Under the pieces are notes generated by a model. It was given only the letters and a program-made list of their open reading frames with translations, was not told the DNA's origin and ran no database searches. Made by a program: the position numbers and the translations under genes. Shown here piece by piece: positions 12,801 through 23,400 of a DNA stretch of 64,000 bases. Location of the stretch: contig NC_135793.1 of the NCBI RefSeq assembly GCF_051106095.1, positions 5,685,501 through 5,749,500 of the forward strand, in the 5' to 3' direction. Each line of letters begins with the position of its first letter. Position 1 is the first letter of the stretch. This stretch comes from Pogona vitticeps (lineage: Eukaryota; Chordata; Lepidosauria; Squamata; Agamidae).

Positions 12801-15800
12801 TGTCAGCCCTAGCCAGCACAATCAAAGGCAAGGAATGGGAAAAACCCAGCACTTTGCCCACTCCTGGCAAAGCCTGACAGTCATCCAACTAAGGTGGCCA
12901 ATGATAGACAAAACAGCAGGAAGATGAGAGATGGGCACACACCGATGGTTCGGCAGTTCGTGCTGGCTTGTTTATTGGCCAAACAGGGGTCTGGCACTTC
13001 TTCTGAATGGTGGTCATTTAGAGGTAGCAAAGCAAAGTGTAGCAGCCCGGCTTCCATGCTCCGCCTCCTCCAGGCACCCCTCTGAGTGGGAAGCACCAAG
13101 GGCCTGTTTGGCCAATAAACAAACCAGCAGTTTGTATCCATCTCTAACCAGCATCCAAGTTCACAACAGTCCTGGAAACACTCGTGGAGTTCAGAAGTGA
13201 TACACGTGAGTGGATCTGATCCCTGAAGTGGTTGATTTAAAGAACCTCTGGCCAGTCATTTGTCTTTTGTTTAGAACTCACAAAACTCAACTCTTCCCCT
13301 GGCCAAACCCACTTGGAAAGCTACTTTGGACCTTTAAACAGGATTAATTCTCAGCCACTGTCCAAATATATTTGGGTTGTGCAGACAATATTTCAGCCTA
13401 GCCTGAGAAACTAAGCTAATGTGTCTAGCTTTTAAAGTTAGCACATCATAGCCAAAAAAAGTATCTCCACTATTACTGTCCCTTAACAGAGTCTACTTGT
13501 GTACACTTATGTAAAGTTACTAGAGAAGACCTTGTTCGCTCATTGTTATACAGAAAACAGATGAAACACACTGGTTTGTTCAACGTTCTCACCTTCTTAA
13601 TTTTGGCCTTTTCAACTTTTTCTTCTTTATCACACCTTTTGGCATTTCGGCTAAGCTCTTTGGCAGCAAACTTCAGATTAAAGAGATGTTCTGTAGTTCA
13701 AGTTAAGGATAAGGCATCAAGTAACATTATGACTGAGAACACAAGTGACCTTTTTTGACATTCAACCACTTCATCCATGGAGCTACATCAAGAGACTTTT
13801 GCGCACAGAACTCTGACATTGAGACAGCGCACTGAAATCCAAACCTCAGATGCTGTATATGGAGGAAACTGTGTAGCTTTCATTTCCATTTTAATATATA
13901 CAATAGTTCCAAAAGTTTAAAGCAAATAGAAAAAAGCCCCTAAAAACACATTACTGTATTAAGGAAGATATATGGTAAAAAGAAAAATCTATAGCTACAT
14001 ATACAATGTAAGTCATGGGTCTTCCACTCCCCCCCCCCCCAATGTTTTCTCTTCCTCTTCCTTTCAAACACTAGTTCTGTTACTAAGTTTTCATAAAGTA
14101 ACCTGCAGATCTCAAGCAATTAAATTGCAAATACTCTGAAAAGCTCCGTATACCAGGTATGGAATCTTTTCCCCCATGGCATTAGAAGTTGGAAACTCTT
14201 TATTTGTTAAAAGCACAGCATTTCCTGTTTAGAAGCAATAAACTTACTCGCAGTAAGGCAAAAGAGAATACATCATTTTTATGTTTGAAAGGTATCGGCC
14301 GCCTAGAGTAGTCCACCACGACTAGATAGGCGGGATATAAATTAAATAAATAATAATAATAATAATATCAGCTCCTCTCCAGGGCAATTACGAGGTTGCA
14401 GCAAACAAAGGCTCTAAATCCTGTTGATCTCTATTTCCTTAAACTATCTGTCCAAAAATAATGTACTTGTGGACAGAAGTACCACATCTGTTTCAGTCAG
14501 TGTTTCTTTTCTTTTTGCCTGGGGAATGAATCCAAAATCAGTCTGGCCATTAAAAACAGCCACAAAATCCAGAACATTCCAAAAAGTGGAAGGGAAAAAA
14601 GTTGCTAAGAGTTGCTCACCCAGGTGTGGCGGTTTCTTAAAACAAATAATGAAATAAAAATGTTTTTTTTTTTAAATGAGAGACTGTCTCTGCAGTTTTG
14701 TATACTCCCTGCTAGATTTACATACGGTCTTTTAATGAGCTGCCCGGTCTCTTTTCTAGGGACAAAAATGAAGTAAAAATATTTGAAATAAATAAACGCA
14801 GAGCACCACAGGGAAAACGGAACCAGGAGGTATGATTTTTATCCCCAATTGTTACAAATGGTGGAAGACTGAAACAGAAGAGGGAAAAACAGCATCAACT
14901 TCTAGATGCCAAAGGCAAGAGATGCCATCACGATGCATCATTAGTTGCTACTTTATGAGCCATCATGTGAGAGGCATTAGACCAGGAAGTTGAACCAGAA
15001 GGGGAGAAAAGCCGGGCTAGTATCAATTCCACTGATTCAATGGATCTACTATAGTGCACTAAGCAACAGAATTTCACCCCCTGTTTTGGATTGACACATA
15101 TTAAAAAAAGGAAAAAGAACAGCTTAAACCAGGAAGTTTGTATGGCGGCCACTAAGTCCTGTGCACAGGCACTGAAGTACAATGAAGTTTTGTACAGAAA
15201 CGCCCTGGTTCTTGATTTGTGGGCTACAACTCTTTGTGATTTCCTGTTCTCTACACAAATACACCTCTGTGGGTATTGTGTTGCCGGCCTGTAGCAGACA
15301 GGCAGAGCGGGCTCCGTTCTCCTCAAGCTGTGTACCGACAAATAATTTAAAATCTTAAAAACGCTTTTAAGCTGCTTATATTATTTACTTAATTCAAAAT
15401 ACTATATCTATCTTTACCCGAGGCATCTGAAGTCATTAAAAGGCAAAACCAGAAACGACACATATCGCACGATAATAAAAGAGTCCAACAAATGACGCGT
15501 TCAAAATGGGGACCCACATCAGCACCCATGTTTGGGTCCCTGCCAAGATGGTGTGTATGTGTGTGTGTGGGTTTCAGGGCCTCCGGAGAGGTTTGGACTG
15601 GCCGGAGGGCTGGCTCAGCCCCCCCCCCGACCCCAGTGGGCCCAGCTGGTCAGCCCCTGTCCTTCCTCCTGGCCTCCCTCACAGGGTTGTTGTGCATACC
15701 GAACAGGGGAAGGAAGGCGAGACGCCCGCAGAAGGCAAAATCCCCTCAGGAAACCTCTAGTCGGGGACTCACCAACGAGGGGGGGTGTCCCATGGGGCTG

Positions 15801-16092
15801 CCCCCCTCCCACCAAGAGGGCGCCCCCTTCCCTGTCATTGGGTTTAAGGGACCTCATGCAATTGGGGGGGGAGGAAGTGGCACACTTCACACACACACAC
15901 TCACACAGTCACACTAACACACTATCTCTCTCACACACACACTTACTGTGGGGGTGTCCTAAGAGCCCCCTTCCCTGACTGGAGGGATTTGGGAGGGCTT
16001 GTTGTGGAGTAGCCCCGCCCCCCGCCCCTGTCAATCAAGCTCGCCCCCTCCCCTCGGACGCCCCCCCCAAGGATACTCTCCATGGCGGACAT
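9814..16092 (-). CDS. CHMP1B: CHMP1B, ESCRT-III subunit, eight coding exons
   Basis: Charged multivesicular body protein 1B, an ESCRT-III subunit that polymerises on membranes during endosomal sorting, abscission and nuclear envelope sealing and recruits MIT-domain proteins such as VPS4 and spastin. Coding exons, read on the minus strand: 16092-16077, 13690-13593, 12640-12494, 12066-11998, 11895-11788, 11009-10966, 10543-10471 and 9858-9814. All introns are GT-AG, the phases agree, and the sum is 600 bp, or 199 codons plus TAA, equal to human CHMP1B length. Recognisable stretches are [12 protein letters not shown] (residues 7-18), the basic helical hairpin through [31 protein letters not shown] (68-87), [15 protein letters not shown] and [15 protein letters not shown]. 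The C-terminal MIM helix [14 protein letters not shown] fills the last exon. CHMP1A is excluded because it has different residues at these places. The human gene is a single-exon retrocopy, whereas this is the intron-bearing form. It is divergent from ERCC6L, with start codons 1.3 kb apart. Confidence 0.96.
10187..10290 (-). mobile_element. Tigger/pogo-type DNA transposon fragment in CHMP1B intron
   Basis: ACAGTAGGACCCCCCCCCCC, ATCCATGGAGGATTGGTTCC and CAATAGCAAATGCTATACAC match the end of a pogo-like MITE. The related fragment at 39385 shares GTAGGACCA, GATCAGTTCCATG and TAGCAAATATT. The strand is nominal. Confidence 0.55.
10316..10400 (-). mobile_element. L2-type LINE 3' end fragment
   Basis: Reverse strand: TGCCTAGAATAGTGC … GGTGATATAGAAATTAAATA. 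It lies in the last CHMP1B intron. Confidence 0.55.
12926..13147. mobile_element. foldback MITE, family A copy 1 (CHMP1B intron)
   Basis: Outer ends GAGAGATGGGCACACACC and GGATACATCTC-like form a terminal inverted pair. A long inner pair, GGCTTGTTTATTGGCCAAAC (12968-12990) and GTTTGGCCAATAAACAAACC (13106-13125), folds back. Termini are shared with 51365 and 55981. Confidence 0.75.
14290..14370 (+). mobile_element. L2-type LINE 3' end with (AAT)n tail
   Basis: GGCCGCCTAGAGTAGTCCAC … GATAGGCGGGATATAAATTA, then (AATA)n and (AAT)n. It lies in CHMP1B intron 1. Confidence 0.7.
15885..15945. repeat. CA-rich simple repeat
   Basis: Irregular (CA)n with TCTCTC interruptions just downstream of CHMP1B exon 1. 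Confidence 0.75.
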
Positions 16093-16480
16093 GGCGGCGC
16101 TTGGGATCGAGCGCGGCTCCCTCTCCTCCGAATCCGGGGTGTTGTTGTCGCTTTTTTTCCCCTCTTACTTCCTGCTTCCGCCTCCTTCGCCGCCCAGCCC
16201 GCCCCCGGCATCCGGTCACGTGGCCCCATCGGGCCTGGAAAGAACGGCTGGAGGATCCGAGGGAGACGAGCTGGATGGCCGGGGAGGGGGTAGAAAGAGC
16301 CTTCTAGGGAGATACAAATGCGCCTGCGCCGCAACCCCGAACCAATGACAGCGCTGCTCTCTGCCCACGCCACGCACAAGGGGCCAATCGCTTCGCCCCG
16401 CCTCTCTTCTTTCTTCCCGGCCGCTCTCAGCCAATCGGGTGTCGTCTTGCAGAGGGCCGTTACGGCCGCTTAAAGGGGCC
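15950..16480 (-). promoter_or_regulatory. CpG-island promoter of CHMP1B
   Basis: A GC- and CpG-rich block surrounds the first CHMP1B exon. Upstream of that gene it carries an NRF1-like site TGCGCCTGCGCC (16319-16330) and three CCAAT boxes at 16342-16346, 16384-16388 and 16431-16435. The boxes are about 42-47 bp apart, which fits NF-Y binding. There is no TATA box near the expected start, consistent with a housekeeping CpG promoter. It may also feed antisense transcription towards ERCC6L, but ERCC6L has its own GC-rich start region about 1 kb away. Confidence 0.75.
16077..16092 (-). CDS. CHMP1B: CHMP1B first coding exon (16 bp)
   Basis: This short exon encodes M-S-A-M-E and the first base of a Lys codon. 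The donor is GTATCC, which is weaker than consensus but in the right phase: the second exon begins with AA after a CTACAG acceptor, giving K-H-L-F-N-L-K. Human CHMP1B starts M-S-N-M-E-K-H-L-F, so the start codon is chosen by direct agreement. The exon lies inside the CpG island. Its short length is why simple ORF calling misses it. Confidence 0.88.
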
Positions 16481-16782
16481 GTGCCTTTAAAATGAAAATA
16501 CCGTAACGCCTGTGAAAAGGAGCAAAGGAACGACTCGAATTACTATATAATATTGGTGTGTTGGATCCATAAAAGGCGAGGGTGGATTGAAGGGGGGGCG
16601 GGGGCTGTGGCATTATAGGTTGAGGTCCTGGGGCGAAATTGGGGAACGAAAAGTAACTAGTAACTAATTAGTAAGAGTCAAAACAGAAGTAACGAGGGGC
16701 CCCAGCCAGGGACTTTACTCTCCGGTAAAAGGTTGTAGCATTGCAAATCCACAATTTCCGCACCCGGCTTCATTCAGCTGTG

Positions 16783-16925
16783 TGTGTGTTCCGTGCTGTC
16801 AAGTCGGGACCGACTGACAGCGACCCTGGCAAGGCTTTTCAAGGTAAGGGAGAGATGGCACGGGGGAGATTCGAACCCAGGCCTCCTGAGTCCTCGCCAG
16901 TCATCCCACCGGACATTTCGAGTCT
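16783..16925 (-). mobile_element. tRNA SINE, second type, between the divergent promoters
   Basis: Reverse strand: GGAGGCCTGGGTTCGAATCT B box and TTGCCAGGGTCGCTGTCAGT, ending in the BovB-like CGGTCCCGACTTGACAGCAC. It sits in the 1.3 kb between CHMP1B and ERCC6L. Confidence 0.75.
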
Positions 16926-17334
16926 CTGAACTAGAACGAATATGCTTTGGCTGGAGGTGAGAGTTGGGCAACGAGTCTGCCTTTCTGTGGAGCGCGAGGA
17001 GGAAATAGAAATGCACCCATCCATCCAGAAACTGACACCCTAATAATACTCAATTTGACGGTTTCAAGGTGCTACACAGGACTCTTCTTTCTATTTGGGA
17101 GGGGAGACGGAGAAGAAACCCGGAATCACGTCCTCCAAACCGTTGACTTGCTCCTCTACTTTTTTCGTCTCTACGGAGAGGCAGCCGAGTGTCAATGACT
17201 GGCATAAACATGAATGGGCGAGGCCCCGCTTTCTTGTGAATGACGACATCCACAAGGGGGGGGGGAAGCAAATTTGAGCCGCTGTGAATGGCTAATGGCC
17301 CTCCAGAAATTTACATACTGCTGCGTGATAGGCT

Positions 17335-17406
17335 TAGAGAGGCGGGGCGAAGTCCTGGCGCGCAGGTTTGAATCTACGCGAAGTGTTTCTTTCCCGTTGC
17401 TCAGTC
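17335..17406 (+). promoter_or_regulatory. ERCC6L proximal promoter with GC box and CHR-like motif
   Basis: A GC box (GAGGCGGGGCGAAG, about 17338-17351) and a TTTGAA hexamer at 17367-17372 lie 35-70 bp upstream of the ERCC6L start codon. TTTGAA is the classical cell-cycle homology region (CHR) read by DREAM and MuvB-FOXM1 at G2/M genes, and mammalian ERCC6L is expressed in G2/M. I do not see the tandem CCAAT boxes that often accompany a CHR, so the functional reading is tentative. Confidence 0.4.
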
Positions 17407-17450
17407 ATGGCCGAGTTTGCGGATCCTGCCCAGGCGGAGCAATACCGGAG
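17407..17450 (+). CDS. ERCC6L: ERCC6L first coding exon
   Basis: Fourteen codons plus two bases, ending CCGGAG before GTAAATG. This is the only upstream ATG-led segment that joins in phase to the large exon, and it gives the same short N-terminal lead-in to the TPR (…A-E-Q-Y-R) as human (…A-A-H-Y-L-R). The in-frame ATG at 21541 is inside the intron's pyrimidine tract and is not the start. Confidence 0.88.
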
Positions 17451-20400
17451 GTAAATGAAGCACTTACTGCACCGGATTTGGGGCGGGTGGATCTGCATAT
17501 ATGTATATGAATTTAATGTTTACTCGAATATACAAATTTTAAATATTTAATGTTTATTTAAATATTTAATGTTTACTCGAATATATAAACATTAAATATT
17601 AAATAAACATTATATATGTTTATTTTGGACACTTTTCGCCTAATCCTTTTTACCACGAATGACTAATATTCAGCTCAGAGGCTGGAAAATTATTATTTTT
17701 TAACTATAATTCCCAGAACACGTGTGCATGGGGGGAAGTATTTTTTAAAAATCCTAAACCAATAAACAAAAATATCTTAACAACAACTTATTTTAAAACC
17801 AAAATACTTAGGTTTTGGGTTAAAACTTGTATCTGTATTTATATAATACCAGTCAATGTTTTTTATAATTTTGACTGACTGGTGTTTTGAAAGAATAATA
17901 AATATCTCTGTTTTGGCTATGCAGGTTAAATCGAAACCTAAAGTAAAGCCGTTATTCACTTTCTTTGGTTTTCTCAACCATTCAGAGTAGTATGTTTTTC
18001 AATGCCATGCCGTGAGCTTGCGCTGCTGTTGTCTCTCTGGTTAGGACTTTATGGGCTCTACTCGTGGATTTTTGGTTTAGAAAGGAAGGATGCAGCTGTG
18101 CTAAAGGGGGACATAAGGATAAGAGAGATTGAGGGGCTTGGAGTCACATAGTACACCTTGAGGCCAAATGGGGATTTGAACCCATGTCTCTCCAGCTCCA
18201 ACTATAATCTGTTAGACTTACCTTGTGATTTTCAACCAGTGGGGCGTGATTTGCAGTTTGTCTCTGTCCTAATCTGGGCACATTCTGAGAAGTCAGGATT
18301 CTCTGGAAAAGACAACCATGCTGGGAAAGTTGGAAGGGAGCAGGGAAAGAGGAAGACCCAATACGAGATGGACTGATTCCCTAAAAGAAGCCACAGGCTT
18401 GAATTTGCAAGAGCTGAGCAAGGCTGTTGAGGACTGTACATTTTGGAGATTGCTCATTCATTCATGAGGCCGTCATGAGTCAGGGGTGACTTGATAACGC
18501 ATAACAGCAACACCCGTCTTAAAATGGAATGTAAGATCCGTAAATCAGCGGTACCAGGATTAGGATATCTGGGATGATGTGTGTAACTTTAAAATGTATA
18601 TTTAGCACTATAACATTTACTTGGAAAGCTGAGAACAATAATGACATGTTTTCCTAGTGCATAGCTTGTTGTATCACTCAGTCTTTGCTGGAATGTGGCA
18701 TAATGATACCCAGTGTGGTGTAGATAGAGTGATAGACTATGACTCAGGAGGCCTGGGTTCGAATCCCTGCTCAGGCATGAAAACTCACTGAGTGAGCAGA
18801 ACGGGTAAACCACTGCTTAAATATCTCCGATACCTTGGAAGCCCTTATCAGGATCGCTATAAGTTGGTTCATTTTGAAAAAGTTCAGAGATGGCTTGTCC
18901 TCAGTGGCAGTATCTCCGATAAAATTATTGGAAGAGGAATGTCTGAATGGCTTATAAGTTTGGAATGCTTGTCAAAGAGGATCAAGCCTAAGAAAGTTTT
19001 GAACCCCAGTTTTAACCACTGTATCAAATACTTCAGCTTTAGATAACAAACGGATGTTGGAACATTAAAAGGTTTTGTAAAACTAAGTAAAATAAATATG
19101 CAAAAATGAAATTACCGTATTTTTCGCACCATAAGACGCACTTTTCCCCCACAAAACAGGGGGGTGGAAAGTCTGCGCATCTTATGGAGCGAAGAAAACG
19201 GATTATATTTTCCTGTTTTCTTCTCCTAAAAAATTGGTGCGCCTTATGGAAAGGTGCGTCTTATGGAGCGAAAAATATGGTAAGCTATGGTAAAGGGAGT
19301 TAAGAACTTCCAGTTCACAAGCCTCCCACAACTCTAAATCACCGCACACAAATTAGTAGCATTTATTTATAAGGACACGTTCACTGTCCTATGCTCTAAT
19401 GCTATGTTACACAAAAGGTTTAGAGTGCTGAGTTCTTTATTGCTGGTTGTCAAAGGAGGAAAGGAGGGGGAATCTACCTGTCACCCACAAGTCTTGGGCT
19501 TTGTCTTAAAATGGAGCACATGTTCCATAGGTGAGCAGTGCCTCCATTTGGATAAAGGATAAATTTGGCTAGACATTTTAAGCCACCGAGACTGTATTAA
19601 ACTCGGTTCCAAGAGGGCACTTGGGGCCTTAATGAACCGGAGAGTCAACTAGCTACCTTATGAGTGCTGGCTAACCCAACAAGAAGATGGCCATGTTTTC
19701 TAACTCCCTTTTCCCAGAGCCTAGTGGTATAGTGGTTAAACTGCAGTACTGCAGTGAAGATTCTGCTCACCACCTGAGTTCGATCTCAGGCTCAGATAGC
19801 TGGACTTTTCTCTGGAAACTCTTTAAGACAGCAGCCACCTGAGGATAGAACTGCAGGTCAACCATACAGCCGTCAGCGGAAGCATAGAGACCGTCCCAAC
19901 GGACGCATCAAGAGCAACAAAGCTCGATATTGATGGTGAGGTCCTCTAGCCAAAGCAGTGTGGGGGGCCCTTCTCCGACCCTTGGAGGTAGAGAAGAAAC
20001 GCCAACCCTGTTCCCTGCTGTTCCCTCAACATCACAGCAGCCCCTCCCCAATACTGGGCAGGAACCCTTATAGATGGAGCAAGAGGAAGGAAGAAAAGAA
20101 TGGGAGAGGCCACAGTGCTTGTTTGCCTGAGACCCACATCTGGCCAGGAAATGGACGAACAATGGCCGGTCATCATCATTGCTGTTCGGTCCTTCCTCAA
20201 AGAGGCTGTGGTCCTTCCCGCCCCCCATCTCCCCGCTGGAAGGGCTTCTGCAGGGCAAGGGGAGGCTGGGGGGGTAGGTATTCCAGCCACCAGATGCAAC
20301 TGACCAGATGCAAAAGCCCCAATAAAGGTGGGGGCAGAGAAATGGTTAATGCAGGGGTTCTGTGCAGGCTGGCAAACGTCCTTGTCCGGCGATAGATCAT

Positions 20401-23400
20401 CCCCCGAAGGGCCAAATGTGGAGTTTTCGAAACGACAAAAAAAGCTATACCTTTAGCAAGCTTTCAAGTTGTTTTCATCCTAGTGGGCTTTGCTGGAGCT
20501 TATGCGGCAGCTGCTCGAGTCTTCTGAGTCATCGAGGCCCTTATTTCTACCCTGGCCCTGGATTTAATGCCAAGGCACTGTGGTTTAAAACACCTAGCAA
20601 AATTTATGGATTTCCATCCCCTCCCCAACTTTCCTTTTTTTTAAAAAAAATGTCTCATGAGATTTCTGGTGAACATGAAAAGTCATGTATTTTGGGAATT
20701 TGTAATTGAGCCTGATAAAAGTATTGCCCACCTGTAGGTTTTGAAGTGTGTCTTATTCCTGTGCAGCAATTAAATCCACTTTCATTTGAGATCTTAAAGT
20801 AGATTAGATGAAACATTAGGTAGATTAGCAGCATAAACCTTTGCAGATCTACTCAGAAACAGGTCCTGTTTCACTCAATGTAGCCTTGCAGCTTTCATCA
20901 ATGAATAATCATCATGTGCTCTCATGTCAATCCTGGCTTATAGGGACCCATTTCCAGGGATTTCCAGACAAAGAATACTCAGAAGTGCTTTACCCTTCCC
21001 TTCCTCTAGGGGGCAACCTTGGGACTGTGCAGCTGGCCCAAGGCCACCCAGGCTGGCTTTTCTCCCAGGAGGCACCGAGGGGGAATCAAACTCCCAACTT
21101 CTGGCTCCACAGCCAGATGCCTGAACCACTAAGCTAGGATGCACCTAAAGTAATTAATTTCCATTGGTCTTGGGCTGTCTCATTGAGCTACAGGCTTTTT
21201 CGATCTGTTTTCTAAAATATTTTACATATTAGATTTTGATTTTTCTTCCAAAACTGCTGTGTATGTGTATGTGTAGGTTGAAAGTATAAATATAAAAGTA
21301 GTGACTAGAAAAATTTAATGCAAATGATGCTAGACTGTTATGGAGTGTATCTAGTTTTTTTTTTTAAAAAAAATTACGTTATGGGCCTTAGGTTCTTGTT
21401 CCGGGAGAAAGATGAGATGCCACTCTAAATAAATAAACCTTGTAAGCATAATTGTTGGGTGAACTGGGGGAAAAAAACTGGAGCAGCTGCCTTTCCCATG
21501 TGTATGCTGTTTTGTTTCACTGTTTTTGCATTTCTAACTTGTGTGGTTTTTTCTCTCTCTCTCTCTTTCTCTTTACAGCTATGTTTCCAGAGGGAAGCAG
21601 GAAGCGAGAGAGGGCAATCTGGAAGAATCCATCAGATTATTCAAACAAGCCCTTGAAATCAATTCCAGCGAAAAGTTGATAAAGAATATAGCGAAACTAG
21701 AGGAGGCCCTGGCTTCACTGGTCTTGGATCAGGAGGAGGATGATGACTTTGTGGATGTGTGCGGGAGCGGACTCATGCTGTACAAGGACATGCACGAGAA
21801 GCTGTTTCAGCACCAGAGAGAAGGCGTTGCTTTCTTGTACCGTCTGTACAGAGAGGGAAAGAAAGGTGGGATCTTAGCAGACGACATGGGCTTAGGCAAA
21901 ACGATTCAAGTCATTGCTTTCCTCTCGGGCATGTTTGATGCAGAACGGGTCCGATCCGTGCTGCTCATTGTGCCGACCACCCTCGTCAGCAACTGGGTGC
22001 GCGAGTTTGCCAGCTGGACTCCAGGACTGCGCACGAAAGTCTTCCACGGGACCTCCAAGGCTGAGCGCACCAGAAATCTAGAACGGATCCAGACGCGGAA
22101 CGGAGTCTTGGTCACGACGTACAACATGCTTCTGAACAACTGGCAGCACCTCGCTAGTTTCCGGGGAAAGGAATTTGTCTGGGACTACGTCATCCTCGAT
22201 GAAGCCCATAAGATCAAAAGCCCCTCCTCGAAAACTACAAAAGCGGCGCACGCCATCCTTTCTAAAAACCGCGTTCTGCTCACGGGAACGCCGGTCCAAA
22301 ACAACCTGAAAGAACTGTGGGCCCTCTTTGATTTTGCGTGTCAAGGTTCCCTCCTAGGGACCAGCAAAACCTTCAAGATGGAGTATGAAAATCCCATCAC
22401 GCAAGCGAGGGCGAAAGATGCCACGCCAGGAGAGAAAGCGCTGGGGTATAAGATGTCTGAAAATTTGATGTCCATCATCCAGCCCTATTTTCTAAGACGG
22501 AGCAAGGAGGATCTGCAGAAGAAAGCGCTAAAAAGCAGCCTTCCTGAAAATCAGAGTAAGGGCGCTGCTCCTGCCATGCCTTCTCTTCCCAGAAAAAATG
22601 ACTTCATTGTGTGGGTTTACTTGGCACCTGTGCAAGAGGAAATCTATAGGAAATTCCTCTCCTTGGACCATATCAAGGAGGTGTTGATGACCACACGTTC
22701 CCCGCTGGCTGAACTGAATATCCTGAAAAAGCTGTGTGATCACCCCAGGCTTCTGTCCACGCGGGCGTGTAGTCAACTTGGTCTAGAAGCGTCCGGTTAT
22801 AATGAACTGGATGGCAGTGAGAATGAAGCCGACGCGCGTCTGAGCATTGACAAGAACATCGAGCATGTTTCTGATGAGATTTTGATGAAGGAATCTGGAA
22901 AGTTAGGTTTCCTTGTGACCCTGCTGGAGAGGCTGCAACGGGAAGGACACAGAACGCTGGTTTTTTCCCAGTCGAGAAAAATGCTGGATATTATCGAGCG
23001 CATCTTAAGGCGCCGGTGCTTTAAATTCATGCGCATTGACGGGACAGTGACTCATTTGACGGAACGAGAGAAAAGGATCAGTGTGTTTCAGAATAACAGG
23101 GATGTCTCTGTCTTTTTGCTGACGACTCAAGTAGGCGGGATCGGCTTGACCTTAACAGCTGCTACCAGGGTGGTGATTTTTGATCCTAGCTGGAATCCAG
23201 CGGTGGACGCTCAAGCCGTGGACAGGGCTTACAGAATTGGACAACAAGAAAACGTTGTGATCTATCGGCTCATCACCTGCGGAACCGTAGAAGAGAAAAT
23301 CTACAGAAGGCAGATCTTCAAGGACGCTCTAATACGGCAAACCACGGGGGACAAAAAGAACCCATACAGATATTTCACTATGCAAGAACTTCGAGAGCTC

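Noticed and set aside
15492-16434. Several overlapping Pro/Gly-rich frames around the CHMP1B CpG island
   Set aside because: Stops are rare in GC-rich DNA, no domain is seen, and the real exon there is 16 bp on the minus strand.
19740-19800. Possible tRNA gene
   Set aside because: The A and B boxes belong to a SINE head. No cloverleaf is maintained. The same holds for all tRNA-like segments in the window.
21541-21578. ATG at 21541 as start of ERCC6L
   Set aside because: It would translate the intron's polypyrimidine tract (F-L-S-L-S-L-S). The acceptor at 21577-21578 and the exon at 17407 explain the start better.
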